Assembly: GCA_041744375.1 (NCBI GenBank)
Contig: JBGTLA010000160.1
Location: 1-64,000, forward strand
DNA length: 64,000 bases
Reading direction: 5' to 3'
Source: JBGTLA01 sp041744375
Lineage (GTDB): Bacteria; Actinomycetota; Acidimicrobiia; Spongiisociales; ZC4RG35
Of the stretch, positions 8,585 through 17,501 are shown one piece after another. Within the stretch, counting starts at the first letter, position 1; every line of letters begins with the position of its first letter. Position numbers and translations under genes: made by a program. The notes under the pieces are model-generated. The model ran no database searches. It worked only from the letters and a program-made list of their open reading frames with translations, and was not told where the DNA came from.

Positions 8585-10006
8585 TCAGATTTTCCGCTCG
8601 ACGCCGCCCTCGGCCCAGCGAGTGTGAAAGGAGAGCCCCCGTGCGCTGTCGAGTCGCTCGTAGGTGTGGGCCCCGAAATAGTCACGTTGGGCCTGGATGA
8701 GGTTGGCGGGGAGACGCTCGGAGCGGAATGCGTCGTAGAAAGCCAGTGCCGTCGAGTACGCCGGTACCGGGATTCCGACCGCGGCCGCAGTGGCCACCAC
8801 CCGTCTCCAACCGTCCTGGGCATCGGCCAGGGCGGATGAGAAGAATGGGTCGACCAACAGGTTGGATGGGTTGCGGTCGAATGCCTCGCTGATGTCATCC
8901 AGGAAAGCGGCGCGAATGATGCACCCGGCTCGCCACAGGCCGGCGATGCGACCGAGGTCGAGATCCCATCCGTGCTCTTCGGAAGCGGCCTGCAGCTGGA
9001 TGAAGCCCTGGGCATATGAAACGATCTTGGAGGCATACAGGGCCTGGCGCACCGCCTCTACGAAGTTCTCGGTGTCGGTGATTGTTCCGTCGGGTCCGGG
9101 GAGAATCGTGGACGCCTCGGCCCTCTGGTCCTTGAACGACGACACGATGCGGGCGTAGACGGCCTCGGCGACGAGAGTCATCGGCTGGCCCAGCTCCATG
9201 GACGAGATCACCGTCCACTTGCCGGTTCCTTTTTGGCCGGCGGCATCGAGGATTGCTTCGACCCGCCGTTCGCCGTCGACCTCGAGGGCGAGGATGTGGG
9301 AGGTGATCTCGATGAGGTAGGAATCCAGGACTCCTCGGTCCCATTCCTCGAAGATCGCCGCCATCTCGGGGTGACCGAGGCCGAGGCCGCGATGCAACAG
9401 GTGGTAAGCCTCAGCGATCACCTGCATGTCGCCGTACTCGATTCCGTTGTGGATCATCTTTACGTAGTGGCCGGCGCCGCCCGGGCCCACCCAATCTGCA
9501 CAAGGTGTCCCATCGGGCGCCTTGGCGGCCGCAGACTGGAACAAATCCTGCAGATGCGGCCAGGCGTCAGGGGAGCCTCCCGGCATCATCGACGGTCCGT
9601 AGCGGGCACCGTCCTCGCCGCCGGAGACTCCGCAACCCACGAACAGGATGTCGTCGGCTTCGAGCCGCTCCATTCGGTCTTGGGTCTCGGTGAACAAGGA
9701 GTTCCCGCCGTCGACGATGATGTCACCGCCTTCGAGCAGAGGTTGGAGGCCGGAGATGACGGCGTCGACGGGTGGGCCCGCCGGCACCATCATGACGATG
9801 ATGCGCGGTGTGGTGAGCGAAGACACCAGCTCGTCGGGGGTGCGAACGGCGAGAATGTCCGGGCGACTGCCTTCGCCAGATGTGAAGTCGTCGGTCACTG
9901 CCTGCGTTCGGTTGTAGACGGCCACCGTTGCTCCGTGGTCGGCGAAGTTGAGCGCGAGATTGCGCCCCATCACCCCGAGGCCGATCAGTCCGATATCTGC
10001 TGTCAT
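8585..10006 (-). CDS. gnd: 6-phosphogluconate dehydrogenase, decarboxylating
   Basis: 473 residues from the ATG at 10006 (MTADIGLIGLGVMGRNLALN), the expected length for the long form of this enzyme. The upstream in-frame extension is not conserved-looking and is excluded. Present are the NADP-binding GLGVMGRN, GCGVSGGEDGARYGPSMMPG with the catalytic region, and HNGIEYGDMQVIAEAY. It oxidises 6-phosphogluconate to ribulose-5-phosphate, CO2 and NADPH in the oxidative pentose phosphate pathway. It is divergent from the polyphosphate glucokinase gene with an 85-base gap, a sensible pairing because the kinase feeds glucose-6-phosphate into this route. Confidence 0.95.
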   Translation of the reverse strand: MTADIGLIGLGVMGRNLALNFADHGATVAVYNRTQAVTDDFTSGEGSRPDILAVRTPDELVSSLTTPRIIVMMVPAGPPVDAVISGLQPLLEGGDIIVDGGNSLFTETQDRMERLEADDILFVGCGVSGGEDGARYGPSMMPGGSPDAWPHLQDLFQSAAAKAPDGTPCADWVGPGGAGHYVKMIHNGIEYGDMQVIAEAYHLLHRGLGLGHPEMAAIFEEWDRGVLDSYLIEITSHILALEVDGERRVEAILDAAGQKGTGKWTVISSMELGQPMTLVAEAVYARIVSSFKDQRAEASTILPGPDGTITDTENFVEAVRQALYASKIVSYAQGFIQLQAASEEHGWDLDLGRIAGLWRAGCIIRAAFLDDISEAFDRNPSNLLVDPFFSSALADAQDGWRRVVATAAAVGIPVPAYSTALAFYDAFRSERLPANLIQAQRDYFGAHTYERLDSARGLSFHTRWAEGGVERKI

Positions 10007-10091
10007 ACGGCCAACGGTAACCCGTGGGACGCCGACTCCGACAGGGACCGTCGGTGAGCAGAGTCCCCACCATTGGCCGTATCCTGAGTAA

Positions 10092-10835
10092 ATGGCTGAT
10101 CCAGTCTTGGGAATCGACATCGGCGGTACGGGTATCAAGGCCAACCTCGTCGACCTCGCCGCCGGTGAACCGGTCGGCGAGCGCTACAAGGTGGACACCC
10201 CACAACCCTCCACCCCTGCCGCAGTGGCGGAGGTGGTCGGCGAGATCATCGAGCACTTTTCGAGCGAGGGCCCGGTGGGGGCTACGTTTCCCGCCGTCAT
10301 ACGCGAGGGTGTGGCGTTGTCGGCGGCCAACGTCGACAAGGCGTGGATCGGGTCCGATGCCGCCGCACTCTTCTCGGAAGTGAGTGGCCGCCGAGTGACC
10401 GTTCTCAACGACGCCGATGCCGCCGGCATGGCCGAGATGACCTACGGTGCCGGACGTCATCGGCAGGGAGTGGTGATATGCCTCACCTTCGGGACGGGCA
10501 TCGGCAGTGCGCTCTTCACTCACGGTGTCCTCGTCCCGAACACCGAGTTGGGCCATATCGAATTCGCCGGGCATTCTCCCGTCGAGAAGTGGGCGTCGGC
10601 CAACGTCCGCAAGGATGAAGACCTCTCGTGGGAGGCCTGGGCCGAGCGCGTCGATGCCTACTTGAACCATCTCGGAACCGTGTTCTCGCCCGACCTGGTG
10701 GTGTTCGGTGGAGGAGTTAGCCGCAAGTTCGACAAGTTCGAAGAGTTCTTCCGGGTCAAGTACGACGTCGTGCCGGCCGTCCTGGAGAACGAGGCCGGGA
10801 TCGTGGGTGCGGCGATGGCGGCCGTGGCTCGATGA
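10092..10835 (+). CDS. ppgK: Polyphosphate glucokinase (ROK family)
   Basis: 247 residues. The phosphate-binding motif is LGIDIGGTGIKANLVD, the catalytic-base region VTVLNDADAAGMAEM, followed by CLTFGTGIGSALF and TELGHIEF. The C-terminal VVFGGGVSRKFDKFEEFF is typical of actinobacterial PPGK. The enzyme phosphorylates glucose with polyphosphate or ATP. Its stop overlaps the next gene's ATG by ATGA, so the downstream methyltransferase-like gene is translationally coupled. Confidence 0.94.
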   Translation: MADPVLGIDIGGTGIKANLVDLAAGEPVGERYKVDTPQPSTPAAVAEVVGEIIEHFSSEGPVGATFPAVIREGVALSAANVDKAWIGSDAAALFSEVSGRRVTVLNDADAAGMAEMTYGAGRHRQGVVICLTFGTGIGSALFTHGVLVPNTELGHIEFAGHSPVEKWASANVRKDEDLSWEAWAERVDAYLNHLGTVFSPDLVVFGGGVSRKFDKFEEFFRVKYDVVPAVLENEAGIVGAAMAAVAR

Positions 10836-12007
10836 AGGCGACGTCGGCGACCGGCCGGTTCTTCGACACCCGGGCCGCCTACATGCTTTTCGCCACGGCC
10901 ACCTCAGAGAAGGCGCAGGTAGCCGAGCGTATCGGTCGCGAACTCGTCCATATCCGTCCTCGCCACCCGGGGCTGTGGGTGTTCGACGCCGGAATGGGCG
11001 ACGCCTCCGTGCTGACCCAGCTGATGCGGGAGATGCATCACGTGTTTCCTCACATCCCCTGGACCGTGGTCGGCAAGGAGATCAGCCTCGAGGATGTGAG
11101 GCAGGCGTTGGCTCGCCTGCCCGATCGCCTCTTCGAGCACCCGGAGATGGCGTTCGTCGTCACCAACATGCGCTTCGACGAAGCAACCCGGCTGACTCCG
11201 AAGGACCCAGCCAGCCTGGTGTGGCGTGACGTCGCCCTGCACGGGAGTACGTCGCATGAGTTCGCTGCTCAGATTCGATCGCTCTTGCCCAGCCTCTCGC
11301 ACGACTGGGAGGTACGGACCAGTGAGCGGTCCGGCAACCCGGTGTACGTTCGACCCGCCGTCCTCGTGCTGTACCGCTCCGACCACGAATTCATCATGCG
11401 GCCGATGATCCCCCAGCCCCATTCGGGACCCATCCACTACGACCTCGTCATCGCCGCCCAGGCTTACCGGGCGGCGATGACGACGTCGAGGAAGGTCGGG
11501 TCGGTGGTGGCCCCGCTGGCCCGATCCCTCGCTCCCGGCGGTCGGCTGGTAGGGGTCCATGCCCGGGGCCGCGACCCGGGGATGGACGTCATCCGCCGCG
11601 TCTGGCCGGACGAGGACCCCTTCCGAGAGGGGGTGGAAGAGTTGCGAGCAGAAGCAGCCTCGCAGCTGGCCGACACGGACCTCGAGTTTCCCCAGCTGGG
11701 TTCCGACGACTCCTTGATCCGTTACGAGCTGCACACGATGCCGTCCGAATCAGCCGAGCACATCGGAACGTCGTCGATCCTGGCCACTTGGAATGCCGCT
11801 GCCTACGTAGCTCAGATCGACGAGCAGCGGTTGTCGGAGGCCATGCGCTCGGGGGCATGGGAGGAAGCCACCCGGGCCGTGATGGAAACGCACCCCACGG
11901 TGTGGTTCGAGAACGAGGTGTATCTGGTGACCCGGCCGGATCAGCCGGCGGGTCCGCCTCGAGGGAACGCGCCGATAGACGGGCCAGGCCAGGGAGCGCC
12001 CCGGTAG
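10832..12007 (+). CDS. SAM-dependent methyltransferase-like protein
   Basis: 391 residues. VFDAGMGDASVLTQLM resembles a class I methyltransferase motif I; YDLVIAAQAYRA and LAPGGRLVGVHARG fit motifs IV and V/VI. A segment of about 100 residues (IRSLLPSLSHDWEVRTSERSG onward) is inserted between motif I and motif IV, more than in simple methyltransferases. The last residues (GPGQGAPR) are encoded by the left arm of the inverted repeat at 11989-12043, which suggests that the repeat overwrote the original C-terminus. The gene overlaps ppgK by four bases. Substrate unknown. Confidence 0.6.
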   Translation: MKATSATGRFFDTRAAYMLFATATSEKAQVAERIGRELVHIRPRHPGLWVFDAGMGDASVLTQLMREMHHVFPHIPWTVVGKEISLEDVRQALARLPDRLFEHPEMAFVVTNMRFDEATRLTPKDPASLVWRDVALHGSTSHEFAAQIRSLLPSLSHDWEVRTSERSGNPVYVRPAVLVLYRSDHEFIMRPMIPQPHSGPIHYDLVIAAQAYRAAMTTSRKVGSVVAPLARSLAPGGRLVGVHARGRDPGMDVIRRVWPDEDPFREGVEELRAEAASQLADTDLEFPQLGSDDSLIRYELHTMPSESAEHIGTSSILATWNAAAYVAQIDEQRLSEAMRSGAWEEATRAVMETHPTVWFENEVYLVTRPDQPAGPPRGNAPIDGPGQGAPR

Positions 12008-12043
12008 AGCGGCTCCGGTTCCCGCAGCCGTCCCTATCCGCCC
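11989..12043 (+). repeat. Inverted repeat left arm, family 2 copy 2
   Basis: 55 bases identical, as reverse complement, to 13379-13433. Similarity continues imperfectly outward for about 25 bases to about 11963 (GGGAACGCGCCGATAGACGG against GGGGACGCGCGGATAGACGG). The element contains GAGCGGCTC and CCCGGTAGAGC hairpin segments. It follows the hflX stop on the minus strand and covers the end of the plus-strand gene. Confidence 0.9.
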
Positions 12044-12045
12044 TC

Positions 12046-13359
12046 CTAAGTGCGGACGTATCCTCGGAATTGATCGGCCTGGTCGACGGGAACCCGCATG
12101 TCGAGGAGGGTGCCTTGCTCTTCGTGCTTTTCCGCAACGATTTCGGCCACGCGATGAGCGGATGCCACCACGTCGCCACGTTCGTAGGGAACGAGCACGC
12201 GCATGAATTCCTTGTGCTGGTTCAAGTGGTCCGCCAAGGCGGCTGAGAGGCGACCGATGCCCTCGCCGGTGAGAGCCGACACGAACACCGCCTCTGGATA
12301 GAGATTCGCGAGGCGCTCGCAGACCGCGGGCGAGGCGAGGTCGATCTTGTTGAAGGCCAATTGCTCGGGGACCTCGCCGGCGTCGATCTCGGCGAGAACC
12401 TGGCGCACTGCCTCGATCTGGCCATCAGGATCCGGGTCGGCCGAGTCGACGACATGGAGCAGCAGGTCGGCTTCGCGCACTTCGACCAGGGTCGACCGGA
12501 AGGCCTCGACCAGGTGGTGAGGAAGGCGTCGGACGAAGCCCACCGTGTCGGAGATGAGAACATTGTGACCTCCCGGCAACTCCAGCCGGCGCACGGTCGA
12601 ATCGAGAGTCGAGAAAAGGCGGTCCTGGGCGAGCACGTGCGCATCCGTGAGGAGATTGAGCAGGGTCGACTTTCCGGCGTTGGTGTAACCGACCAGGGCG
12701 ATGTGTGGGGTGGCAGACCGCTTTCGAGCCTTGCGTTGAGTGGCCAGGATGCGGGCCAGGTCGTCGAGCTCGCGGGTGAGGCGGGTGATGCGGGCCTGGA
12801 TCCTGCGCCGATCGGTTTCGAGTTTGGTTTCGCCGGGTCCCCGTCTCGCCCCGATCCCGCCCGCCTGCTGGGACAGGTCGCCGCCCCTTCCGCGCAGGCG
12901 CGGAAGGTTGTAGCGGTAGAGCGCCAGCTCGACCTGGACGGCTCCGTGACGCGTCTTGGCGTTTTCGGCGAAGATGTCGAGGATCACGGCTTCGCGGTCG
13001 ACGACATCGCAATGGAATATTTTCTGGAGGTTCCTCTGCTGAGCCGGGCTGAGGGCGTTGTCGAAAACCACCACATCTATGTCGAGGGCGGTTGTGATCT
13101 CGGCTAGTTCCGCCGCCTTGCCCGAGCCGATGTAGGTGGCCGGGTCGGGGCGGTCGCGCCGGACCAGCTCGGCGTCGACAGGATCCGACCCCGCCGTGTC
13201 GGTGAGGAGGGCCAACTCGTCGAGGGAACGCTCGGCATCGCCGGGGTCGTCGTCGCTCAACACGACACCGATCAGGAAACCACGCTGACGAGCGACCTCG
13301 AGGTCGGTGACTGTGGCGGTGAGGCGGCGGCCGGAACGGCCGACTGGGGAATCGGTCAT
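12046..13359 (-). CDS. hflX: GTPase HflX
   Basis: 437 residues. The N-terminal HflX domain includes DPATYIGSGKAAELAEI and VVFDNALSPAQQRNLQK. A linker carries GGIGARRGPGETKLETDRRR, and the G domain has G1 ALVGYTNAGKSTLLN, G3 ISDTVGFVRRLPHHLVEAF and G4 FNKID. HflX is a ribosome-associated GTPase that splits stalled or heat-damaged 70S ribosomes. The gene stands alone between two arms of a 55-bp inverted repeat: the left arm follows the stop by 2 bases, and the right arm begins 20 bases upstream of the start and therefore sits in the promoter region. Confidence 0.95.
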   Translation of the reverse strand: MTDSPVGRSGRRLTATVTDLEVARQRGFLIGVVLSDDDPGDAERSLDELALLTDTAGSDPVDAELVRRDRPDPATYIGSGKAAELAEITTALDIDVVVFDNALSPAQQRNLQKIFHCDVVDREAVILDIFAENAKTRHGAVQVELALYRYNLPRLRGRGGDLSQQAGGIGARRGPGETKLETDRRRIQARITRLTRELDDLARILATQRKARKRSATPHIALVGYTNAGKSTLLNLLTDAHVLAQDRLFSTLDSTVRRLELPGGHNVLISDTVGFVRRLPHHLVEAFRSTLVEVREADLLLHVVDSADPDPDGQIEAVRQVLAEIDAGEVPEQLAFNKIDLASPAVCERLANLYPEAVFVSALTGEGIGRLSAALADHLNQHKEFMRVLVPYERGDVVASAHRVAEIVAEKHEEQGTLLDMRVPVDQADQFRGYVRT

Positions 13360-13378
13360 TTTCCTACGATTAGGGGAC

Positions 13379-13433
13379 GGGCGGATAGGGACGGCTGCGG
13401 GAACCGGAGCCGCTCTACCGGGGCGCTCCCTGG
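13379..13433 (-). repeat. Inverted repeat right arm, family 2 copy 3
   Basis: Exact reverse complement of 11989-12043 over 55 bases. Just outside it, TTAGGGGA at 13370-13378 matches the flank seen with copy 1 at 1741-1751. An echo, CCGTCTATCCGCGCGTCCCC at about 13443-13462, is the imperfect outward extension of the repeat. It lies immediately upstream of the hflX start. Confidence 0.9.
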
Positions 13434-13531
13434 TCCGGCCGGCCGTCTATCCGCGCGTCCCCTTGGTACCAGAAGCGAGCCGTTGCGTCTCCTTGTTTTA
13501 CACCGGGCTGCCGTCGCACCAACCGGGCGAT

Positions 13532-13822
13532 TCACAGGTATTGGCCTTCCGCCTCGACGTGATCCAACTCTTCTTCGGCGATGATCTGAGATTCGCGCAC
13601 GGCCACCACCGGGCGCCCGGTCGCCGGCCAGATGAAGCGCCAGGCGCCCGTAGGCACTGCCCAGAAACGTTGTCCCGTGGCGACGTCGACCAGCGCCAAA
13701 GCGTCGTTGCCGTCCTTGGTGCCCATCGGGACCAACAGCCCCGACTTCGTGGTGGACTCCTCGGGAGGGGCGCCGACCCGCCACCCGCTCATGACCTTGA
13801 ACCCGTTGTCGCTCTCGCTCAT
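13532..13822 (-). CDS. Small hypothetical protein
   Basis: 96 residues (MSESDNGFKVMSGWRVGAPP...). Segments such as SGLLVPMGTKDGNDALALVD, FWAVPTGAWRFIWPATGRPV and VAVRESQIIAEEELDHVEAE look like a compact beta-rich domain with an acidic C-terminus. There is no signal peptide or membrane segment. I do not recognise the family. It is a single gene between the hflX promoter region and the small membrane protein gene on the same strand. Confidence 0.5.
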   Translation of the reverse strand: MSESDNGFKVMSGWRVGAPPEESTTKSGLLVPMGTKDGNDALALVDVATGQRFWAVPTGAWRFIWPATGRPVVAVRESQIIAEEELDHVEAEGQYL

Positions 13823-13900
13823 CGTCGCTGAGTTTCGCAGGCGGACGCCACTTGGTCGATTTCAGACCCGAGCGCACGGATGCTGCTCGAGGCTCCGAGG

Positions 13901-14002
13901 TCAGGTGAAGGCGGCCCACAAGTATGCGCCCACCGCCATTAGGAAGGCCCCGGTGGCGGTGATGGCGGCGACCCAACCCGCCGCCTTGAGGAGAGAGCGC
14001 AT
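13901..14002 (-). CDS. Possible 33-residue membrane protein
   Basis: MRSLLKAAGWVAAITATGAF followed by LMAVGAYLWAAFT: a single hydrophobic helix with a positively charged N-terminus. A start six codons upstream (MSYSRPMRS) is also possible. It is divergent from maeB. The short length makes this uncertain, but the composition is that of a genuine transmembrane peptide. Confidence 0.4.
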   Translation of the reverse strand: MRSLLKAAGWVAAITATGAFLMAVGAYLWAAFT

Positions 14003-14080
14003 GGGTCGAGAGTACGACATTGTCCTCGCGGCCGGTGCTGGACCGTGGGGCTCCGTGGGCGATGGGTAGGATCGGTGCAT

Positions 14081-16363
14081 ATGGCAGAAGCAACCGCGTT
14101 CTCTGAAGCCCTCGACTACCACGAGCATCCTCGCCCGGGGAAACTCGAGATCCGTTCCACCAAACCCACTGCCACCCAGGCCGATCTCAGCCTCGCCTAT
14201 AGCCCGGGGGTAGCCGAACCCTGCCGGGTCATCGCCGACGATCCCGAGGCAGTGTTCCGTTACACCAACCGCGGCAACCTGGTGGCGGTGGTGTCAAACG
14301 GGACGGCGGTGCTCGGCCTCGGGAACATCGGGCCCTTGGCGGGCAAGCCCGTCATGGAGGGCAAGGCGGTCCTCTTCAAGCGATTCGCCGACATCGACGT
14401 CTTCGACCTGGAGGTGGACGCCGCCGAGTCCGCAGACGTGATTCGATTCTGTGAGATGCTCGCCCCGACCGTGGGGGGCATCAACCTCGAAGACATCGCG
14501 GCGCCGCAGTGTTTCGAGATAGAGGCGACACTGCGCGAGCGTCTCGACATACCGGTATTCCACGATGACCAGCACGGCACTGCCATCATCAGCGGGGCGG
14601 CCTTCGTCAACGCCCTCACACTGACGGATCGCCGTCCCGACGACGTGCGCGTCGTGTTCAGTGGGGCGGGGGCGGCCGGAGTCGCCACCGCCCGGTTCTT
14701 TCGTGAGCTGGGCGTGCTCCCCGAGAAGATGCTCATGGTCGACTCGCGGGGCGTGATCCACGACGAACGAGACGACCTCTCCGACATCAAACGCGAATTC
14801 TCGCGAACCACCGACGCCCGGACACTGGCCGACGCGCTGGTGGGAGCCGATGCTTTCGTTGGGGTGTCGGTCGCCGGCACCGTCACCGCCGAGATGGTCC
14901 GGTCGATGGCGCCCGATCCGATCGTTTTCGCCCTGGCCAATCCGGATCCAGAGATCTCGTATGAGGAGGCGCGCGCCGCCCGCCCCGACGCCATCGTGGC
15001 CACCGGACGTTCCGACTATCCGAACCAGGTCAACAACGTGCTCGGCTTCCCCTTCATCTTCCGGGGCGCCCTCGACGTGCGCGCCCGCGCCGTATCGGAA
15101 GGCATGAAGGTGGCGGCCGCCCATGCCTTGGCAGAACTGGCGCGGGAGTCTGTGCCGGACTCGGTGCTGAGGGCCTACAACCTGGAACGGCTCCAGTTCT
15201 CGCGCGACTACCTCATACCCAAGCCCTTCGACCCCCGGGTGCTCATCCGAGTCGCTCCGGCGGTGGCGCTGGCGGCCACCGAGGAGGGACTGGCACGGTC
15301 GCCCGTCGCCGACATGGACCAATACCGAGAGGCGCTGCAGACCCGGTTCCACGCTTCGTATGCGCTCATGAACACGATCACCACCAAGGCGCGCACCCGG
15401 CCCATGCGGGTGGCCTACCCCCACGGGCACGACCTGCGAATCATCCGGGCCGCCCGCCGGGTCCTCGACGAAGGAGTGGGCAATCCGGTGCTGGTAGGAG
15501 AGGCAGGCCTCATGCGCGACCTGGCGGTCGAGGCCGGGATCTCGCTGGATGGTATCGAAATGGTCGACCCCAACACGGAGGACGCCACCCGCCAAAGGTA
15601 CGCCCACACCCTCGAAGAGTTGCGCCGTCATAAAGGGGTGTCACTGCTGGAGGCCCAGCGCTGGGTACGCGACCCCAACATGTTCGCCAGCCTCATGGTG
15701 CGGGAAGGGGCGGCCGACGCCGTGCTGGGGGGCCTCACCACCTTCTATGCCGAAACCATCCGCCCGGCTCTCCAGGTGCTGCGGGTGGAGGAGGGGCGGA
15801 CCATCGTGTCGTCGCTGTATGTCGTGGTGGTGCGCGACACCCCCTTCTTCTTCACCGATTGTGCCGTCAACATCGAACCGAGCGCCGAACAGCTGGTCGA
15901 GATCGCCGAGGCCGCCGTAGAGATCGCCCAGAACCAGTTCGACCGCAGCCCGCGCGTGGCCTTCATCAGCTATTCGGACTTCGGGTCGGCGGGAGGCGAT
16001 GAGCCGGCCCGGGTCCGCAAAGCGGTCGAAGGGTTCCGGTCTGCACACCCCGACATCCCCGTGGACGGCGAGATGCAGGCGGGGACCGCCGTAGTCAACG
16101 ACCTCATCCGGCGGAGGCGTCCCCAGGGTCCTCTCGACCGGGCCGCCAACGTGCTCGTGTTCCCGAATCTCACCGCGGCCAACGCCTCTTATCAGTTGCT
16201 CAACCGGCTGGGAGGCGCCGAGGTGATCGGTCCGATCCTGTCCGGTCTCTCCAAGTCGGTGCACGTCTTGCAACGTGATGCCGAGGTGACCGACGTCGTC
16301 AACCTCACGGCGGTGGCCGTGGCCGACGCCCAGCGCCGGCGCAACGCCATCCCCGTTGCCTGA
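14081..16363 (+). CDS. maeB: NADP-dependent malic enzyme fused to a phosphotransacetylase-like domain
   Basis: 760 residues from the ATG at 14081, preceded by GGTAGG. The N-terminal malic enzyme domain (about 1-420) has LAYSPGVAEPC, FHDDQHGTAIISGAAFVNAL and VVFSGAGAAGVATARF (nucleotide binding). The C-terminal half (about 435-760) resembles phosphate acetyltransferase (RTRPMRVAYPHGHDLRIIRA, GEMQAGTAVVNDLI, NVLVFPNLTAANASYQL); in MaeB proteins this domain is regulatory and binds acetyl-CoA rather than being catalytic. The enzyme decarboxylates malate to pyruvate with NADPH formation. Monocistronic. Confidence 0.95.
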   Translation: MAEATAFSEALDYHEHPRPGKLEIRSTKPTATQADLSLAYSPGVAEPCRVIADDPEAVFRYTNRGNLVAVVSNGTAVLGLGNIGPLAGKPVMEGKAVLFKRFADIDVFDLEVDAAESADVIRFCEMLAPTVGGINLEDIAAPQCFEIEATLRERLDIPVFHDDQHGTAIISGAAFVNALTLTDRRPDDVRVVFSGAGAAGVATARFFRELGVLPEKMLMVDSRGVIHDERDDLSDIKREFSRTTDARTLADALVGADAFVGVSVAGTVTAEMVRSMAPDPIVFALANPDPEISYEEARAARPDAIVATGRSDYPNQVNNVLGFPFIFRGALDVRARAVSEGMKVAAAHALAELARESVPDSVLRAYNLERLQFSRDYLIPKPFDPRVLIRVAPAVALAATEEGLARSPVADMDQYREALQTRFHASYALMNTITTKARTRPMRVAYPHGHDLRIIRAARRVLDEGVGNPVLVGEAGLMRDLAVEAGISLDGIEMVDPNTEDATRQRYAHTLEELRRHKGVSLLEAQRWVRDPNMFASLMVREGAADAVLGGLTTFYAETIRPALQVLRVEEGRTIVSSLYVVVVRDTPFFFTDCAVNIEPSAEQLVEIAEAAVEIAQNQFDRSPRVAFISYSDFGSAGGDEPARVRKAVEGFRSAHPDIPVDGEMQAGTAVVNDLIRRRRPQGPLDRAANVLVFPNLTAANASYQLLNRLGGAEVIGPILSGLSKSVHVLQRDAEVTDVVNLTAVAVADAQRRRNAIPVA

Positions 16364-16441
16364 GCTACCGACACAAACGGCGTGGGTCTCGGCCAGGGAG
16401 CGCCCACCTGAGGAGCAGCGGTGGTGAGATGTCGGGTTCTT

Positions 16442-16496
16442 TGGCGGAGGCGGACGGGGAATCGAAACCCGCCGGGGATCGCGTGACCCCCCACCG
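16442..16496 (-). pseudogene. Degenerate 3'-half copy of the selenocysteine tRNA gene
   Basis: Minus-strand sequence corresponding to the CCA end, acceptor strand, T arm and the start of the variable arm of the tRNA-Sec at 18239-18333. It differs by small insertions (GGGGAATCGAAACCC against GGGAATCGAACCC) and substitutions, and ends abruptly before the anticodon arm. It has the same orientation as the intact tRNA, about 1.8 kb downstream of its 3' end: the arrangement left when an element integrates into the 3' end of a tRNA gene. Confidence 0.8.
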
Positions 16497-16611
16497 ATCT
16501 GCGCTGTCGCATCCGGATGCGATTGGTAGCGCAGAATTGGTGATCTCGGACACCTTCTCGGGATCCTTGCCTTGCGGGCGGGAGCTTGCCGGCCGCCGGT
16601 ACCGTGACCGA

Positions 16612-16953
16612 ATGCGAGCGCGGGCGACGTCGAGCCATGAGGTTCCGGCGCGGGAATCGATTCGACTCGAACCCGGTGACGAGGTCACGGTTGGCGAGCG
16701 TGACACTCAATGGCCTGCGTTTGTCTTCGTGACCGGTTCCTCGGGTAAGGGCTGGGTGCCCTCTCGTTACCTTTCGGCTGACGCCGGTACCGCGGTGGTG
16801 ATCACGCCATACGACACGACGGAACTGGAACTCGCAGCCGGTGAGGAAGTCGCCGTCCTCCACCGGGACGATGTGAGCGGCTGGTGGTGGTGCCGCCGCG
16901 GCGATGGCGCGGAGGGATGGGTGCCGGTTTCCGCGCTCGATGCGATCGCCTGA
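16612..16953 (+). CDS. Tandem bacterial SH3-domain protein
   Basis: 113 residues from the ATG at 16612; longer in-frame starts would run through the tRNA-Sec fragment and are rejected. It has two SH3-like repeats: about 19-55 (LEPGDEVTVGERDTQWPAFV ... GWVPSRYLS) and about 62-110 (VVITPYDTTELELAAGEEVA ... GWWWCRRGDGAEGWVPVSAL). There is no signal peptide, so it would be cytoplasmic. Such small variant SH3 proteins bind peptides or small ligands; the function is unknown. It lies inside the interval bounded by the two tRNA-Sec sequences. Confidence 0.65.
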   Translation: MRARATSSHEVPARESIRLEPGDEVTVGERDTQWPAFVFVTGSSGKGWVPSRYLSADAGTAVVITPYDTTELELAAGEEVAVLHRDDVSGWWWCRRGDGAEGWVPVSALDAIA

Positions 16954-17245
16954 GGGCGGGTCGGGGTGGGACTTTCACGTATGCACTTCCGTCTCTCCCC
17001 GGTGCGACCGTTCGGTCTGCGTCCACATAGCCATGGTCATGGCTGTGGCGGGACATGGGCCGGTAGCGCACGAGGTGATGCCGATACCGAGCCGACTCGA
17101 AAATGAGCATACCGCTCGGGATCGGTCGATCGGCGCTAGTGGTATGTTGATCGGGCCGGGTGGTCAGGCGACGTCCCTTGATTGGTTGGTGCTCCTTTCG
17201 AGTTGGATTGCGTCTGGGGACTCGATGCCGGCTCGGACCAGGGCA

Positions 17246-17408
17246 GCGACCCATAGATCCCGTCGCAGAACAGGTACTCGACGGAGAGATCGGACAGTTC
17301 CCGAGAACGGAAAGCTTCCAACTGTTCCCACAGCCGGTCAGTCACCTCCGACACCGCCGTCTTGGAGATCACCAGTTCGCCTGTGGCGTCCCGGAAGGGG
17401 TCTGCCGA
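17246..17408 (-). pseudogene. IS256/Mutator-type transposase fragment
   Basis: The reading frame DPFRDATGELVISKTAVSEV continuing TDRLWEQLEAFRSRELSDLS and VEYLFCDGIY matches the central part of IS256-family (Mutator) transposases, including the segment leading to the second catalytic Asp (YLFCDGIY). Nothing matching the family lies upstream or downstream; the frame breaks at GSLPW, so only about 54 residues survive. I recognise this from family knowledge and not from a search. It supports past mobile-element activity next to the tRNA-Sec gene. Confidence 0.6.
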
Positions 17409-17501
17409 TACTCCGCTTGATTGACTGCTCCTAGGTTCAGTATGGAGCCACCCATGCCATCTGGGACGGTGTCGTTGAGCCAGCCCGACCCGGGAGACCG
17501 G

